Below, piece by piece: positions 57,753-64,000 of a stretch of DNA of 64,000 bases; within the stretch, counting starts at the first letter, position 1, and every line of letters starts with the position of its first letter. The DNA is from Trifolium pratense (lineage: Eukaryota > Streptophyta > Magnoliopsida > Fabales > Fabaceae). Location of the stretch: NCBI RefSeq assembly GCF_020283565.1, contig NC_060063.1, positions 47,514,856 through 47,578,855 on the forward strand, in the 5' to 3' direction. Made by a program: the position numbers and the translations under genes. The notes below the pieces were generated by a model. The model had not been told where the DNA came from. It saw nothing but the letters and a program-made list of their open reading frames with translations, and did no database searches.

Positions 57753-57885
57753 TGGAAATATTCATTTTTTCTTTTCATTTTATAGGTTGGAGAGGATAAA
57801 TCCAGAATGTCCAATGACTGCGTTGCCATATCTTATGCCAGTAGACAACTGCCTCGCTAAGGTCATAAAGTTGTCTGATTCTTAA
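44604..57885 (+). CDS. CYP88D: CYP88D-like cytochrome P450, intact exons, 10-kb element in intron 6
   Basis: Second tandem copy, predicted to be 487 residues, the usual CYP88 length. Exons: 44604-44836, 45471-45942, 46152-46415, 46670-46759, 47162-47237, 47332-47438, 57504-57625, 57786-57885. All join in phase with no stop. Membrane anchor in exon 1, [14 protein letters not shown]-helix GGHDST, K-helix ETLR, NPSRWD, haem loop [10 protein letters not shown]. An ER-bound, NADPH-P450-reductase-dependent hydroxylase; by family probably acts on a triterpene or related terpenoid, but the substrate is not proven. The Sirevirus at 47440-57388 lies at the start of intron 6. The donor becomes gat|GTGAAA, using the LTR's own T, instead of gat|GTAAGT. 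If the long intron is not removed the haem exon is lost, so expression is doubtful. Confidence 0.82.
44985..45325. repeat. Interspersed legume repeat in CYP88D intron 1
   Basis: Begins ttagaatcgggagttaggct and near its end has ttagaattgggagttggact, a pair of direct, not inverted, blocks about 268 bp apart. Between them are phrases such as ccgatgtgagacttcttaat and aggctctgatatcatc that recur at 24840-24990. Non-coding; class unknown. Absent from intron 1 of copy 1, which is only 95 bp. Confidence 0.6.
47440..48457 (-). repeat. 3' LTR (left) of second Sirevirus
   Basis: 1,018 bp. Against the first element's LTR it has small shared differences (gtaacctt for gtaccctt, gatttttatt for gatatatatt, tagcaaaa for tagcgaaa), so the two insertions are separate events from sister source copies. 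Confidence 0.96.
49090..51513 (-). CDS. Sirevirus ORF2 (second copy)
   Basis: Same architecture as the ORF2 at 34188-36620, in frame after the pol TAG (51514-51516) with CAG TTA following. It is three codons shorter near the start (VRSKAQ where the first copy has VRASKSKAQ). The protein differs in two patches: about six residues between the acidic part and the folded domain (around 49960-50210), and about eleven residues in the last 65 (around 49100-49340). The stretch between them is nearly identical. It keeps the [11 protein letters not shown] and [14 protein letters not shown] motifs and the acidic tail. Function unknown. Confidence 0.85.
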   Translation of the reverse strand, partial: QLQQLRRAKGNRFLSHQSMHANLGKSLHTSLKYVFTRNQYTFSQILIFDREPYSTASHYNPHPFNFSNFKNLHPNMSESSQTTKSGRSTRSKAKIDSSKIIKDAVPVTTVRSKAQTNVAEKKGKEKSVEKKEEIVKVSDAISPLGNKSSKGSSKRKRRDYKSKFSLSMSDLVFDSNVNTSEKATEVNPKTVSDVVETIVSTGENPSLEKLGSEAEKRDLNSMPVDTEMEDTPTEVETETANESPTIAEMMAEKSIPVVTEEVVMQDVETSLNENEDAETVEKEPVKVAAEKDVETTITTSETSDEETEIANEGVSADEEETQSEESNQSIPTDEQEIEADKPAEPEKEKEKDVVDVDDYVTTKTAVKPTSGITKRLRSCTGKAVATASKTPAPRVKTKGVGPVKGWSKVLSPPAKKKETLKRKKESSSDSDYDVAEDAVNISSANPKKTTVKKAPQGVEEAPCDNISFHRAAFALRWDYIYQRRLAVERELSKDALKCQDIFEYIKEAGLMKTVCDFSPCYELLVKEFLVNIPEECDNPLSKDYHKVFVRGKCVNFSPVVINNYLGRSVEPKAELEVANDVVSAEITGGKVKVWPTKKLIPTSKLNVKYAILNRIGSTNWVPTKHATNVATNLGRFIYAVGTKVDYDYGTFIFDQTIKHIRSTAVKMPIAFPSLLCGIILAQYPEIKVVTDTPKKRESGFTFHHKLFGNHNVAEHVGTSAAGAGVMTKKEIIAGLKVQCQDIDKQQAELEERKNVFLKMIEGLETDEIPVKASANVAATGDQNNADEEEGYATATDEDEASDSSDDE
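51514..51516 (-). promoter_or_regulatory. Suppressible UAG between pol and ORF2 (second copy)
   Basis: TAG followed by CAG TTA CAG on the minus strand, as in the first element, with an open frame on both sides. Confidence 0.8.
51514..56301 (-). CDS. gag-pol: Sirevirus gag-pol polyprotein, 1,595 aa (second copy)
   Basis: Same length and domain order as the first copy: gag with two CCHC knuckles separated by a coiled coil, DSGC protease, zinc/DDE integrase, YVDD reverse transcriptase, DADWAG RNase H, terminal [10 protein letters not shown] find only two residue differences in 1,595. This copy has the aromatic residue usual before the protease triad (WYFDSG). No stop or frameshift, so it is a plausible source of enzymes for the non-autonomous element at 10751. 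Confidence 0.96.
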   Translation of the reverse strand: MDKEGGSVSKPPLLTGPENYDYWKAKMEAFIKSIDSRTWKAVLRGWEPPMVLDKDGNKTDVKKPNDEWTKDEDDLALGNSKALYAIFNGVDANMFRLVKRCITAKHAWEILRKAHEGTSKVKLSKLQMLKTNFENLRMKEEETIHDFQMNVLDFANSFDALGKPISDEELVGKILRSLPKRFDMKVTAIEEAHDLSSLNLDELIGSLQTYEIGLNRRNEKKDKNLAFASKSAADDLQIESEGEESLAESMAMLGRQFNKLMKKVDQRHKPNGRLNNNKQSSFQKKTNEDERGVKCHECEGFGHIRPECPTFLKRQKKSLVVSWSDTDSEEEESAKYVNALTGVCESDSESCDEEVTYEELAATYKDLHTRSIEVCKALEKQKKINGKLQAEKNDLLINIDNLNAKVEDQSSQIQQLEMEKSNLLCKVAEQNVEVTKLNADLDQVTKVAKMMTKGTDAFEEMLQRQNYGKPKPIGFEHERVKQQMKFNNATIHTPISSTFVSGGLSQHLMGHSMPRFYNWTCHHCGRKGHIRPFCYRLHGYPRRVRQEFYTPVFPNVTTRQEWREKKKITGLIAHTSLRASSRETWYFDSGCSRHMTGVEHYLEDLKSYATSFVTFGDGAKGEIKGVGKLANHGLPKLDNVLLVKGLKANLISISQLCDQGMKVNFTKAECLVTNEQGELLMKGVRSRDNCYLWIPKEEDVATCFISKEDEVKLWHQKLGHLHLKGMKKAIAKEAIRGLPKLKIEEGSICGECQIGKQTKMSHPKLQHLTTTRVLELLHIDLMGPMQVESLGGKRYAFVMVDDFSRFTWIEFLKDKSESFDAFKELCLQLQREKNSAIVRIRSDHGKEFENASFLEFCISEGIKHEFSAPITPQQNGVVERKNRTIQESARVMLHAKHLPYQFWAEAMHTACYIHNRVTLRTGTSTTLYELWKGRKPTVKHFHVFGSKCYILSDREHRRKMDPKSEEGLFLGYSTNSRAYRVYNQRTKVIVESINVVIDDLTSAKTSDTEEDVATTLPTSEEAVAEKESDSDDESTIPTPHPVSKVPSIRIQKNHPKDLIIGNPNQGIATRRTNEVVTNSCFVSKVEPKNVKEALTDEFWIEAMQDELTQFRRSDVWDLVPRPNGVNVIGTKWVFKNKSDENGVVTRNKARLVAQGYTQVEGLDFDETFAPVARLESIRLLLGIACIFKFKLYQMDVKSAFLNGYLHEEVYVEQPKGFVDPANPDHVYKLKKALYGLKQAPRAWYERLTNFLVSQGYRKGGHDKTLFVKEQEEKLMIAQIYVDDIVFGGMSEKMVQHFVQQMQSEFEMSLVGELTYFLGLQVKQMEDTIFVSQSKYAKNMIKKFGMDTAAHKRTPAATHLKLTKDENGIDVDQSLYRSMIGSLLYLTASRPDITFAVGVCARYQAKPKMSHLVQVKRILKYIKGTSDYGILYSQTKNSTLIGYCDADWAGSADDRKSTSGGCFFLGDNLISWFSKKQNCVSLSTAEAEYIAAGSSCSQLMWMKQMLKEYNVDQDVMTLYCDNLSAINISKNPVQHSRTKHIDIRHHFIRDLVEENCVELKHIGTSEQLADIFTKALDANQFEFLRGKLGICLHEDA
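56354..56368 (-). other. Primer binding site of second Sirevirus
   Basis: Minus strand TGGCATCAGAGCAGG, two bases inside the 5' LTR, with the same T-to-C variant as the first copy. Confidence 0.88.
56371..57388 (-). repeat. 5' LTR (right) of second Sirevirus
   Basis: 1,018 bp, one base different from 47440-48457. Followed by ggatgtaagttgg, the duplicated end of exon 6 with its original donor site. Confidence 0.96.
57688..57750. repeat. (AT)n microsatellite in CYP88D intron 7
   Basis: About 31 AT units directly before the last exon of copy 2. Intron 7 of copy 1 has no such run. The length may be variable or unreliable in assembly. Confidence 0.93.
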
Positions 57886-58029
57886 TTAGTTACTAAGCAA
57901 GTTTGAGATTTTGTGTCATATATTTGGTTATAAATCAACATTTCTTGTATGGCCTTCTAAAAGACCTAGGATTTCTTAGTTTGACGTTTTTGTGTTACTA
58001 CTTTGTGTATGTATTAATTAAGCATGAGA

Positions 58030-59117
58030 AATTGTAATTTCCCTTATTATTCTTCAAGATGGTGGAAAGTAGGTAACAACTGGTTTGAGTATGCTATGGT
58101 TCGGAAAGTAGGTAACGCCACGGTGACTCAACTTGTTTCTGGTTTGATCGTTGGATAGGTGATGCACCTCTTAATTTGTGTCATTTTTCCTCGTCTGTTT
58201 TCTTTGTCGACGCAAAAAGAGACAGTTATTACGGAGGTTTATGTGGGAAGAAGAACTTATTGTGTCTATGAATGAGCTGATGAAATGGTGAATGTGTAGC
58301 TATTTGATGACAGATGCAGCTGGACACCGACTGCACTCCAGACGGTTCTTTTTCAGTTAAGTCCAACACCAACTTGTTAGCTAAGGAACTTTTTGTTGAC
58401 GAGGCTGTTGAGGTGTCCGGGGTGTTGTTGGATATTAGGGACAACCCGGCTCCTTCTAAAGTCACTGTGTTCTTGTGGCAACTTCTCCATGATCGTATCT
58501 CAACCAAGAATAATCTAGCAAGGCGTCGAATTTTACAACCAGTTGTTTCTATGGACTACATGATCTGCCGGAGACAGTTAGAGGCCTCTATTCATCTTTT
58601 CCTTCACTGTGAATTTTCCTATAACTATTTGGTATGAGGTTTTTAGGTGTCTTGATGTTGTGATTTTAATGCCACCGAACCTGTATATATTTGTTTGACC
58701 GTTTGAGTGACGCTGCAAAGACTAAGAAATCAAGAAAGAGGTTTAGATTGATCTGTCATACAACTCTATGGTTGCTGTGGAAGGCTAGAAACGACGCAGT
58801 CTTTAATAACAAGGCAATGGATAAAAAGCTGTTAATGGATGACATAAAAGCGACTTCTTGGCGATGGAGTTTAGGTAATTTAAAAGCGACACCGTGTAGC
58901 CTAGAAGACATTTCTAAGTCTTTAAGCAGCTGAGGAAGTGATGTTGTTTTCGGCTCTAGCTGCTGTCTACTTGGTGCCTGATGTGTGGAAGTGTTTGTCT
59001 TTTGGCTGGTGTAGGTTTTTGGGGTCTATGCTGCTTACTGTGTGTTGAGCCTTTTATTGTTTTAATACGTCTCAAGTATGATTACTTTCGGTATAAGAAA
59101 TTTATGGGAAAAAAATT
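58030..59117 (+). mobile_element. Decayed 5'-truncated LINE fragment
   Basis: Plus strand, several frames. 58065-58250 gives relics of the WFDRWIGDAPL type. 58314-58637 encodes the zinc-binding reverse-transcriptase tail (PSKVTVFLWQLLHDRI, LARRRIL, ASIHLFLHCEFSYN). 58691-58933 gives the C-terminus (LICHTTLWLLWKARNDAVF). It ends in an A-rich stretch near 59110. Not the same copy or strand as the LINE at 42548. Lies just past the 3' end of the second CYP88D gene. Confidence 0.82.
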
Positions 59118-59850
59118 GCCTTTGGGTTTTGTATTTGTTAGACTTCTTTTATGAATTATTTCTGTTTTGATCAATTATAATGTTATATTCTGTTATTTGA
59201 AGAATCAACTAAATTGTCATGATAATGTTACACCGTTGTGATTTGAAGAACCAAATGAATGATCTTTTCAACTTTAGTGATATGAGAAAGAAGGATCGTC
59301 ATTCGTCAGTGTTAGTATCAAACTCCATCGATCGACTTAGATGGATGTGTTCAGTTCATCAAAATAAATTTTAAAACGACAAAGATGTGAGAGCTATATT
59401 CATTCAATATAATTCTAAGAGACCAATCGAGTTAGAACGTTACCTTGTTCATATATGTTCATATATTCGAAAAAATCATATATATGAAGAAATATCGTCA
59501 TCTTGAAAGAGTGCTACTAACTTGGCTCATCCATGACCATGATCATGTTTCTGTTCCTAGTGCGTCCACATTTCAAAATTCAAATGTATATTTCAAATTT
59601 ATTCTAAAAATAAGAAATTTTACTCATCTATATTCAAAATTTCAGATAAAACATGTCTGTATTTTTTTGTCAGTTAGCCTAATAGCAAGATTCACACATT
59701 TTAAATGTGGGAAAACGTGAAATTCGGGGTTTGAACCCGGCCACTCCAATAATATCTCTTGTAGCTACCAAACATAATAATTTCGGATTTTTGAGAGGCT
59801 CGTGATGATTATTAAGGAAAAAAAAATTAAGTCAAATCTATAACATTTAC
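59118..59850. other. Intergenic, no gene recognised
   Basis: AT-rich. A Pol III B-box-like ggggtttgaacccgg sits near 59728 without a matching A box or duplication, possibly SINE debris. Confidence 0.5.
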
Positions 59851-59953
59851 AAGGTGGGCTGCTGCTATAAATGGCCCAAGCCCAACAAAAAACATAACCA
59901 TTTGAAATTCAGTTTGAAGATATTGCAGTGTTCAATTCAACTGAATTGCAGCA
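59851..59953 (+). promoter_or_regulatory. LPXB core promoter and leader
   Basis: TATA candidate ctataaatgg at 59864-59873, directly followed by ggcccaagccca, which on the minus strand is two adjacent TGGGCY (site II-type) elements, common in plant genes for mitochondrial and housekeeping proteins. The ATG follows 80-90 bp later. Confidence 0.55.
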
Positions 59954-62900
59954 ATGTTTGGTGCAAAAGCTTTGATTTTGTTGAGAACAAAATGGAAATG
60001 GAAATTGAATCCAATAAACTGTGTTGCGTGCTTTTCTTCTTCATTTTCATCTTCTTCACATCACGTGAAGTTCAAAGCTCCCATTGATATGGCTGCAAAA
60101 GATGGTGAATTTAGGGTTTTCCTTGTTGCTGGTGAAGTTTCCGGTGATTCCATTGCCTCTCGTCTCATGGCTTCGCTTAAACTTCTCTCTCCTTTCCCTG
60201 TTCGTTTTTCCGGCATTGGAGGGTAAATTTTCATTCTTTCATTCAAAATTTTGAAGATGCTTGAGAAATTTTATTTGAGAATGTTTAATTTATTTCAGGA
60301 TTAAGATGAAAAGTGAAGGATTGGAATCTTTGTTTCCTATTGAAGATATCTCAGTAATGGGGATTTGGGAATTATTGCCACATTTGTATAGAATTAAAGT
60401 GAGTTGTGATGAATTGATGAGTACATTGTTAATTGCATGCTTGGATTTATCAAATGTGATTAACTTTGTTAATTGTTAAGATTCAATATAACTATAGTTT
60501 TTGGTTTTAATTCATGAGAACTTTAGTATGACCTAATTTGAGATTGTATACTATCTATGAAGCATGAATACAGATATGAACATCGGAAACGACACGGTCA
60601 CTGACATATCGATACCGATAATTTGAGAAAATGACATGATTCATTGTAATCATATGTGTCGGTGTCAGACACCAAGGCGTGTCTGACACCGGGACATGCC
60701 TAATCCGAGGAGTGGCCGTGCTTCATATTATACTATGCATAAATTTTGTAAAAGTTGTTTGCATTGGTAATCTACTTATATTCGAAAACTTGTAAAATAA
60801 GGTGAAAACAGTTCAAGAATATATGTTAAGCTATTTTAAATGCATAAGTTGTATTTGATATACTACAGGTTTAGTGTTTGGATTCTTATCGGTTTGCCAA
60901 ACTTTCTATTTTATTTGGAGCCCGTGTCTGAATTGTTTAGAATGTGCTGAATGAAGATGTGTGTGCTAAATTTTCAGGTGAGATTGAATGAAGCTGTAGA
61001 AGCAGCTACTCTATTTGAGCCTCATGTTGTAGTAACAGTTGATTCTAAGGGCTTTTCTTTTCGGTTCTTGAAACGGCTAAGAGGTATGACTACTAATGAA
61101 CACACCTTACTGGAAAAACTGTAGCAAGTTTGTAATTTAGAGGCATGCTGTAAGAGAATGGGGAAATGCCATTTGCAGCTAGATACAATCAGCAGAAGTT
61201 GCATTCGCCGGCACATTTTCACTATGTAGCACCATCATTCTGGGCATGGAAGGGAGGTGAAGAAAGGCTAAAAGGACTGGCAGAATTTGTGGATCATCTG
61301 TTGTGTATACTTCCAAATGAGGATACAATTTGTAGATTGAATGGATTATCTGCAACCTTTGTTGGGCATCCTGTTTTGGAAGACGTTATGGAGTTGAATT
61401 CGGTATGACCATTGTAGTTTCTCAAGACCTTTGCATATGATCTCTCTAGCTTTATACTAATGATCATATTATGTTATTACTAGTGATGTTTATATTTGTA
61501 TTCCTGTTTCTTCGTTAGCATTTTTTACTTTCCTTGTGTAGTTGAACTTTATGGTTGAGTTTTGTCAGTGACTGCTGAATATTTTTTCAGAGAAACAGTT
61601 CCTCAAAAAATGAATGGAGGGCTGAAGGAAATGGTGGAGACTTCCGAAGGAAACATGAAGTGCCCCCAGGTACTTCTAAATTCTAATCAAATAAAGCTCC
61701 ACAAGCTCATATACATATCTTTAAGAAATGTAAATATGTAAAAGCTCATGCTTAACATTTCATTACTAATACTATTGAGTAAACAGAACGTTTCATTACT
61801 AATACTCAACTAACTTTCTTTTCTGAGAGATATATTTGGAAAGAGAATGGTTGTGAGAACCATTTTCTAGATACACTTTGCTCAATTTTGTTTAATATTA
61901 TTGTTTGCTTTATTATCTTATCAACTTAAACTTTAAAAGGAGCCACTGTTATTAGCTTGCTTCCTGGAAGCAGAATACAAGAGGTCAGCCGGATGCTACC
62001 CATCTTCGCCAATACAATGGAACTACTGAAAGACAACGTTCCACAGTTGATGACTGCCATTCATGTTGCACCTAATGAGCATGTGGAAAACTTCATTGGT
62101 GGTGCTGTTCATAGATGGCCTGTGCCTGTTGTATTGATTCCAGGTGGAACAACACACATGAGATATGATGCTTTTAGTGTACGTCCCGTTGTCCCACCAG
62201 ACTTCCATTTGCATAACAATTCTTTTCAGGTCATTATGTCAATACTTATAGCATAGAAGTAGTAGAAAACTTGGTTTATACTCCTGATTTTTGCTCCGTG
62301 GCAGTTGTTCTTATGATCCATTGTAGAATGATTACCGACTCCTCTAGAGGATGCTTAATTGAATACCGGAATCTAATTTTTTAATAACATAATAATTGCC
62401 AAATTTCCTAGTTTCCTCTGTATTTTGTGTTCAACTTACACAAATCCAATGTACCTTCTTTTTCTGGCACAGGAATTACTTTAGATGCATACAACTTACA
62501 ATGTGAATATATCTACATATTATTTTGACTGAAGCTTCCATTGCTGGATTAGTCCTGCATTCAAATTCCTGCATATTGTGCATTAATGTTACATTTTGTG
62601 CCTAGTTAATTTGAATCAACACATCGCAGGCTAGTAGAGTTGCATTGTGCACATCTGGGACAGTTGCTGTGGAGCTGCAGCTTGCACGTTTACCTTGTGT
62701 TGTGGCATATCGTGCCCATATTTTGACTGAATGGTTTATCAAGTACAAGGCAAAAATACAATACATATCACTTCCCAATATTCTTTTGGATTCAGCCATT
62801 ATTCCTGAAGCACTCTTCCAATCCTGCAAACCCGAAAACCTAGCCTTATTGCTCAAGTAAGACTGAAATTTTATTTCATTTGCATTACTAATTCTGAGTG

Positions 62901-63175
62901 TCTCAAAAGCTTATAATATATCAGTTGCAGGCAATATTTCTCATATTTGACATTAGGTCTTGACTTTATTTTGCAGCGATTTAATACCTGATCATGTTTG
63001 TCGAGAAGAACAAATAATTGCAGCGCAAAAGTTTGTCAAGCTTTTAATGCCTTCAGAAAGAATGAAGCACAACCTTGCAAAGCAAAATTTGATGAGAACT
63101 TGTTCTGATTACAGTCCAAGTGCCATTGCAGCATTGACTATCTTAAACTATGGGAAGCCTGTGATTCATGACTAA
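59954..63175 (+). CDS. LPXB: Lipid A disaccharide synthase, plant mitochondrial type
   Basis: Family GT19 enzyme that joins UDP-diacylglucosamine to lipid X, giving the lipid A disaccharide precursor. Plants keep this pathway, and its proteins are reported to be mitochondrial. Eight exons with GT-AG borders: 59954-60222, 60299-60398, 60978-61083, 61179-61402, 61591-61669, 61940-62178, 62630-62856, 62977-63175; sum 1,443 nt, 480 residues, all in phase. About 45 N-terminal residues are Ser/Lys/Phe-rich and nearly free of acids, as in a targeting peptide. Then come FLVAGEVSGDS, HYVAPSFWAWK, ATFVGHPVLED, SLLPGSRIQEV, LCTSGTVAVELQL and PCVVAYRA, all classic LpxB blocks. The donor of exon 6 is at 62179 (agt|gtacgt), not the later one, because DAFS then joins ASRVALCTSG. 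No break. Confidence 0.93.
60549..60732. mobile_element. MITE with CTATGAAGCA ends, LPXB intron 2
   Basis: Left end actatctatgaagcatgaat and right end ggccgtgcttcatattatac are inverted repeats. The interior has paired gtcggtgtcagacacc and gtgtctgacaccg blocks that form a strong stem. Same family as 31570-31744 in CYP88D copy 1. Confidence 0.72.
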
Positions 63176-64000
63176 TATAAAAGGACTTTTTATCGATGAA
63201 GTCTCTGTGGCATTGGATTTTTTTTTTTACAAAAGTTGAAGGTTTAAAGCAGTTATACATGTAAATCAGTTAGTACTTGCTAGTTATAATGGTGTTCTTT
63301 CTATTGCTGTTCTTGATAGAAGCCATTGATTATGAATCCAAGCAATGATGTAAAAACCTGCAGGATCAAATTAAACCCTTCTAATAAAAACCCTGTTGGT
63401 TATGAAAAGAAAAAAAAAAAAAAAAAACTCAACCAAAAGGGGGGAAAAGTTTGGATCTTAGGTTAGAGGGAAAGCTCAAAACTTTACTTTGCAAAAACCT
63501 TATCATTCCTATTTAGCAGATAAAAAGTAAGCTGAGAAGGATCATTAAGATTGAATGAAGGAATGTGTTGAGTGTGTATAAGTAAAAAGTGTAGTATAAA
63601 TAAAGATAATTAAGTGAAAGAATACATTGTTTTATTTTTCTACTATGTTATGAAACATTTTAATGTTAATTCAATAATATTCAATAAGACAATGTATAAT
63701 ATATAATATTTTTGTGTTGATAATAATATATTCAACTGCCTGACCAAAAAAAAAAAATAATATATTCAACTGTCTCCTAAAGAGACATTTTTGTCTTCAT
63801 TCAAGATTTACAAATATAGATATTTTGTTGTTTTCAAACATCTCAGCTCAATAGGACGAGAGCAGATCCTCTCCAGTGGGAATATAACTGGAGAGAGTCT
63901 AGTTTATATCCCCATCATTCATAATTATAGTTTTTAATAAAATAATATGTAATGAAAAAAATGAATAGACAGGATTCAACTGTAGGGGGTAAAGTACCGC
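63176..64000. other. LPXB 3' flank, then AT-rich intergenic
   Basis: 63176-63410 is probable 3' UTR with aataaa-like signals (ctaataaaaac near 63380), followed by a 17-nt A run at 63411-63427. Beyond that no gene is seen. The end (63870-63900) has gatcctctccagt...actggagagag, a short palindrome that may be the edge of a MITE related to the one at 9132. Confidence 0.5.

Noticed and set aside
29088..57885. Triterpenoid biosynthetic gene cluster
   Set aside because: Only the P450 pair is present. No oxidosqualene cyclase, glycosyltransferase or other P450 family is visible.
59725..59745. Second SINE or tRNA from ggggtttgaacccgg
   Set aside because: Only a B-box-like string; no A box at the right distance, no tail and no duplication.
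63411..63427. Poly(A) as the end of a retroposon downstream of LPXB
   Set aside because: No box A/B body or LINE coding upstream and no flanking duplication; simple A run.

Overview
The window is nuclear DNA of a flowering plant, most likely a temperate (IRLC-type) legume. It is AT-rich, has GT-AG introns, carries a tandem pair of CYP88D-type cytochrome P450 genes (a legume triterpenoid-related family), one CC-NBS-LRR resistance gene and a plant-type lipid A disaccharide synthase gene, and is full of plant retrotransposons. There is no prokaryotic or organellar content. All identifications are from reading the sequence; no database search was run.

Layout. 1-857 holds nothing recognisable. 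858-3196 (-) is a broken copy of the spliceosome-disassembly G-patch gene NTR1/STIPL (TFIP11 family). 3367-8901 is a Ty1/copia element with near-identical 199-bp LTRs, a 5-bp target duplication and a badly decayed pol. 9132-10447 holds a foldback MITE, a tRNA-type SINE with a 13-bp duplication, a possible orphan first exon and an LTR fragment. 10751-19825 (-) is a non-autonomous Sirevirus-type copia element with 1,318-bp LTRs. 21403-24379 (-) is an apparently intact NLR gene with a 32-nt first exon. 25262-25771 is a 510-bp hAT-type element with an 8-bp duplication. 29088-32188 (+) is a CYP88D copy with a one-base frameshift, and its upstream region is split by an LTR-retrotransposon fragment. 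32539-42495 (-) is a full-length Sirevirus (gag-pol plus a downstream ORF2) with LTRs that look identical. 42548-44060 (-) is a LINE fragment. 44604-57885 (+) is the second CYP88D copy, open across all eight exons, but a second full-length Sirevirus (47440-57388) sits exactly at the donor site of intron 6. 58030-59117 (+) is another LINE fragment. 59954-63175 (+) is an intact eight-exon LPXB gene.

How it fits together. The host genes are unrelated single-copy genes plus one tandem P450 pair; no oxidosqualene cyclase or other partner that would make a metabolic cluster is visible. Most of the window is transposon sequence. The three Sirevirus-type elements lie in the same orientation and share LTR blocks and dispersed motifs. 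The two complete ones differ by only a few residues in gag-pol and place a UAG followed by CAG-UUA between pol and ORF2, the arrangement known from soybean SIRE1 as a stop-suppression context.

The least explained structure is a dispersed set of short palindromes with a near-constant 5-nt loop (CTGAA or CAGAA) and changing arms throughout the decayed copia element at 3367-8901. A second dispersed palindrome, GATGTNNNNACATC-like, marks the Sirevirus family.
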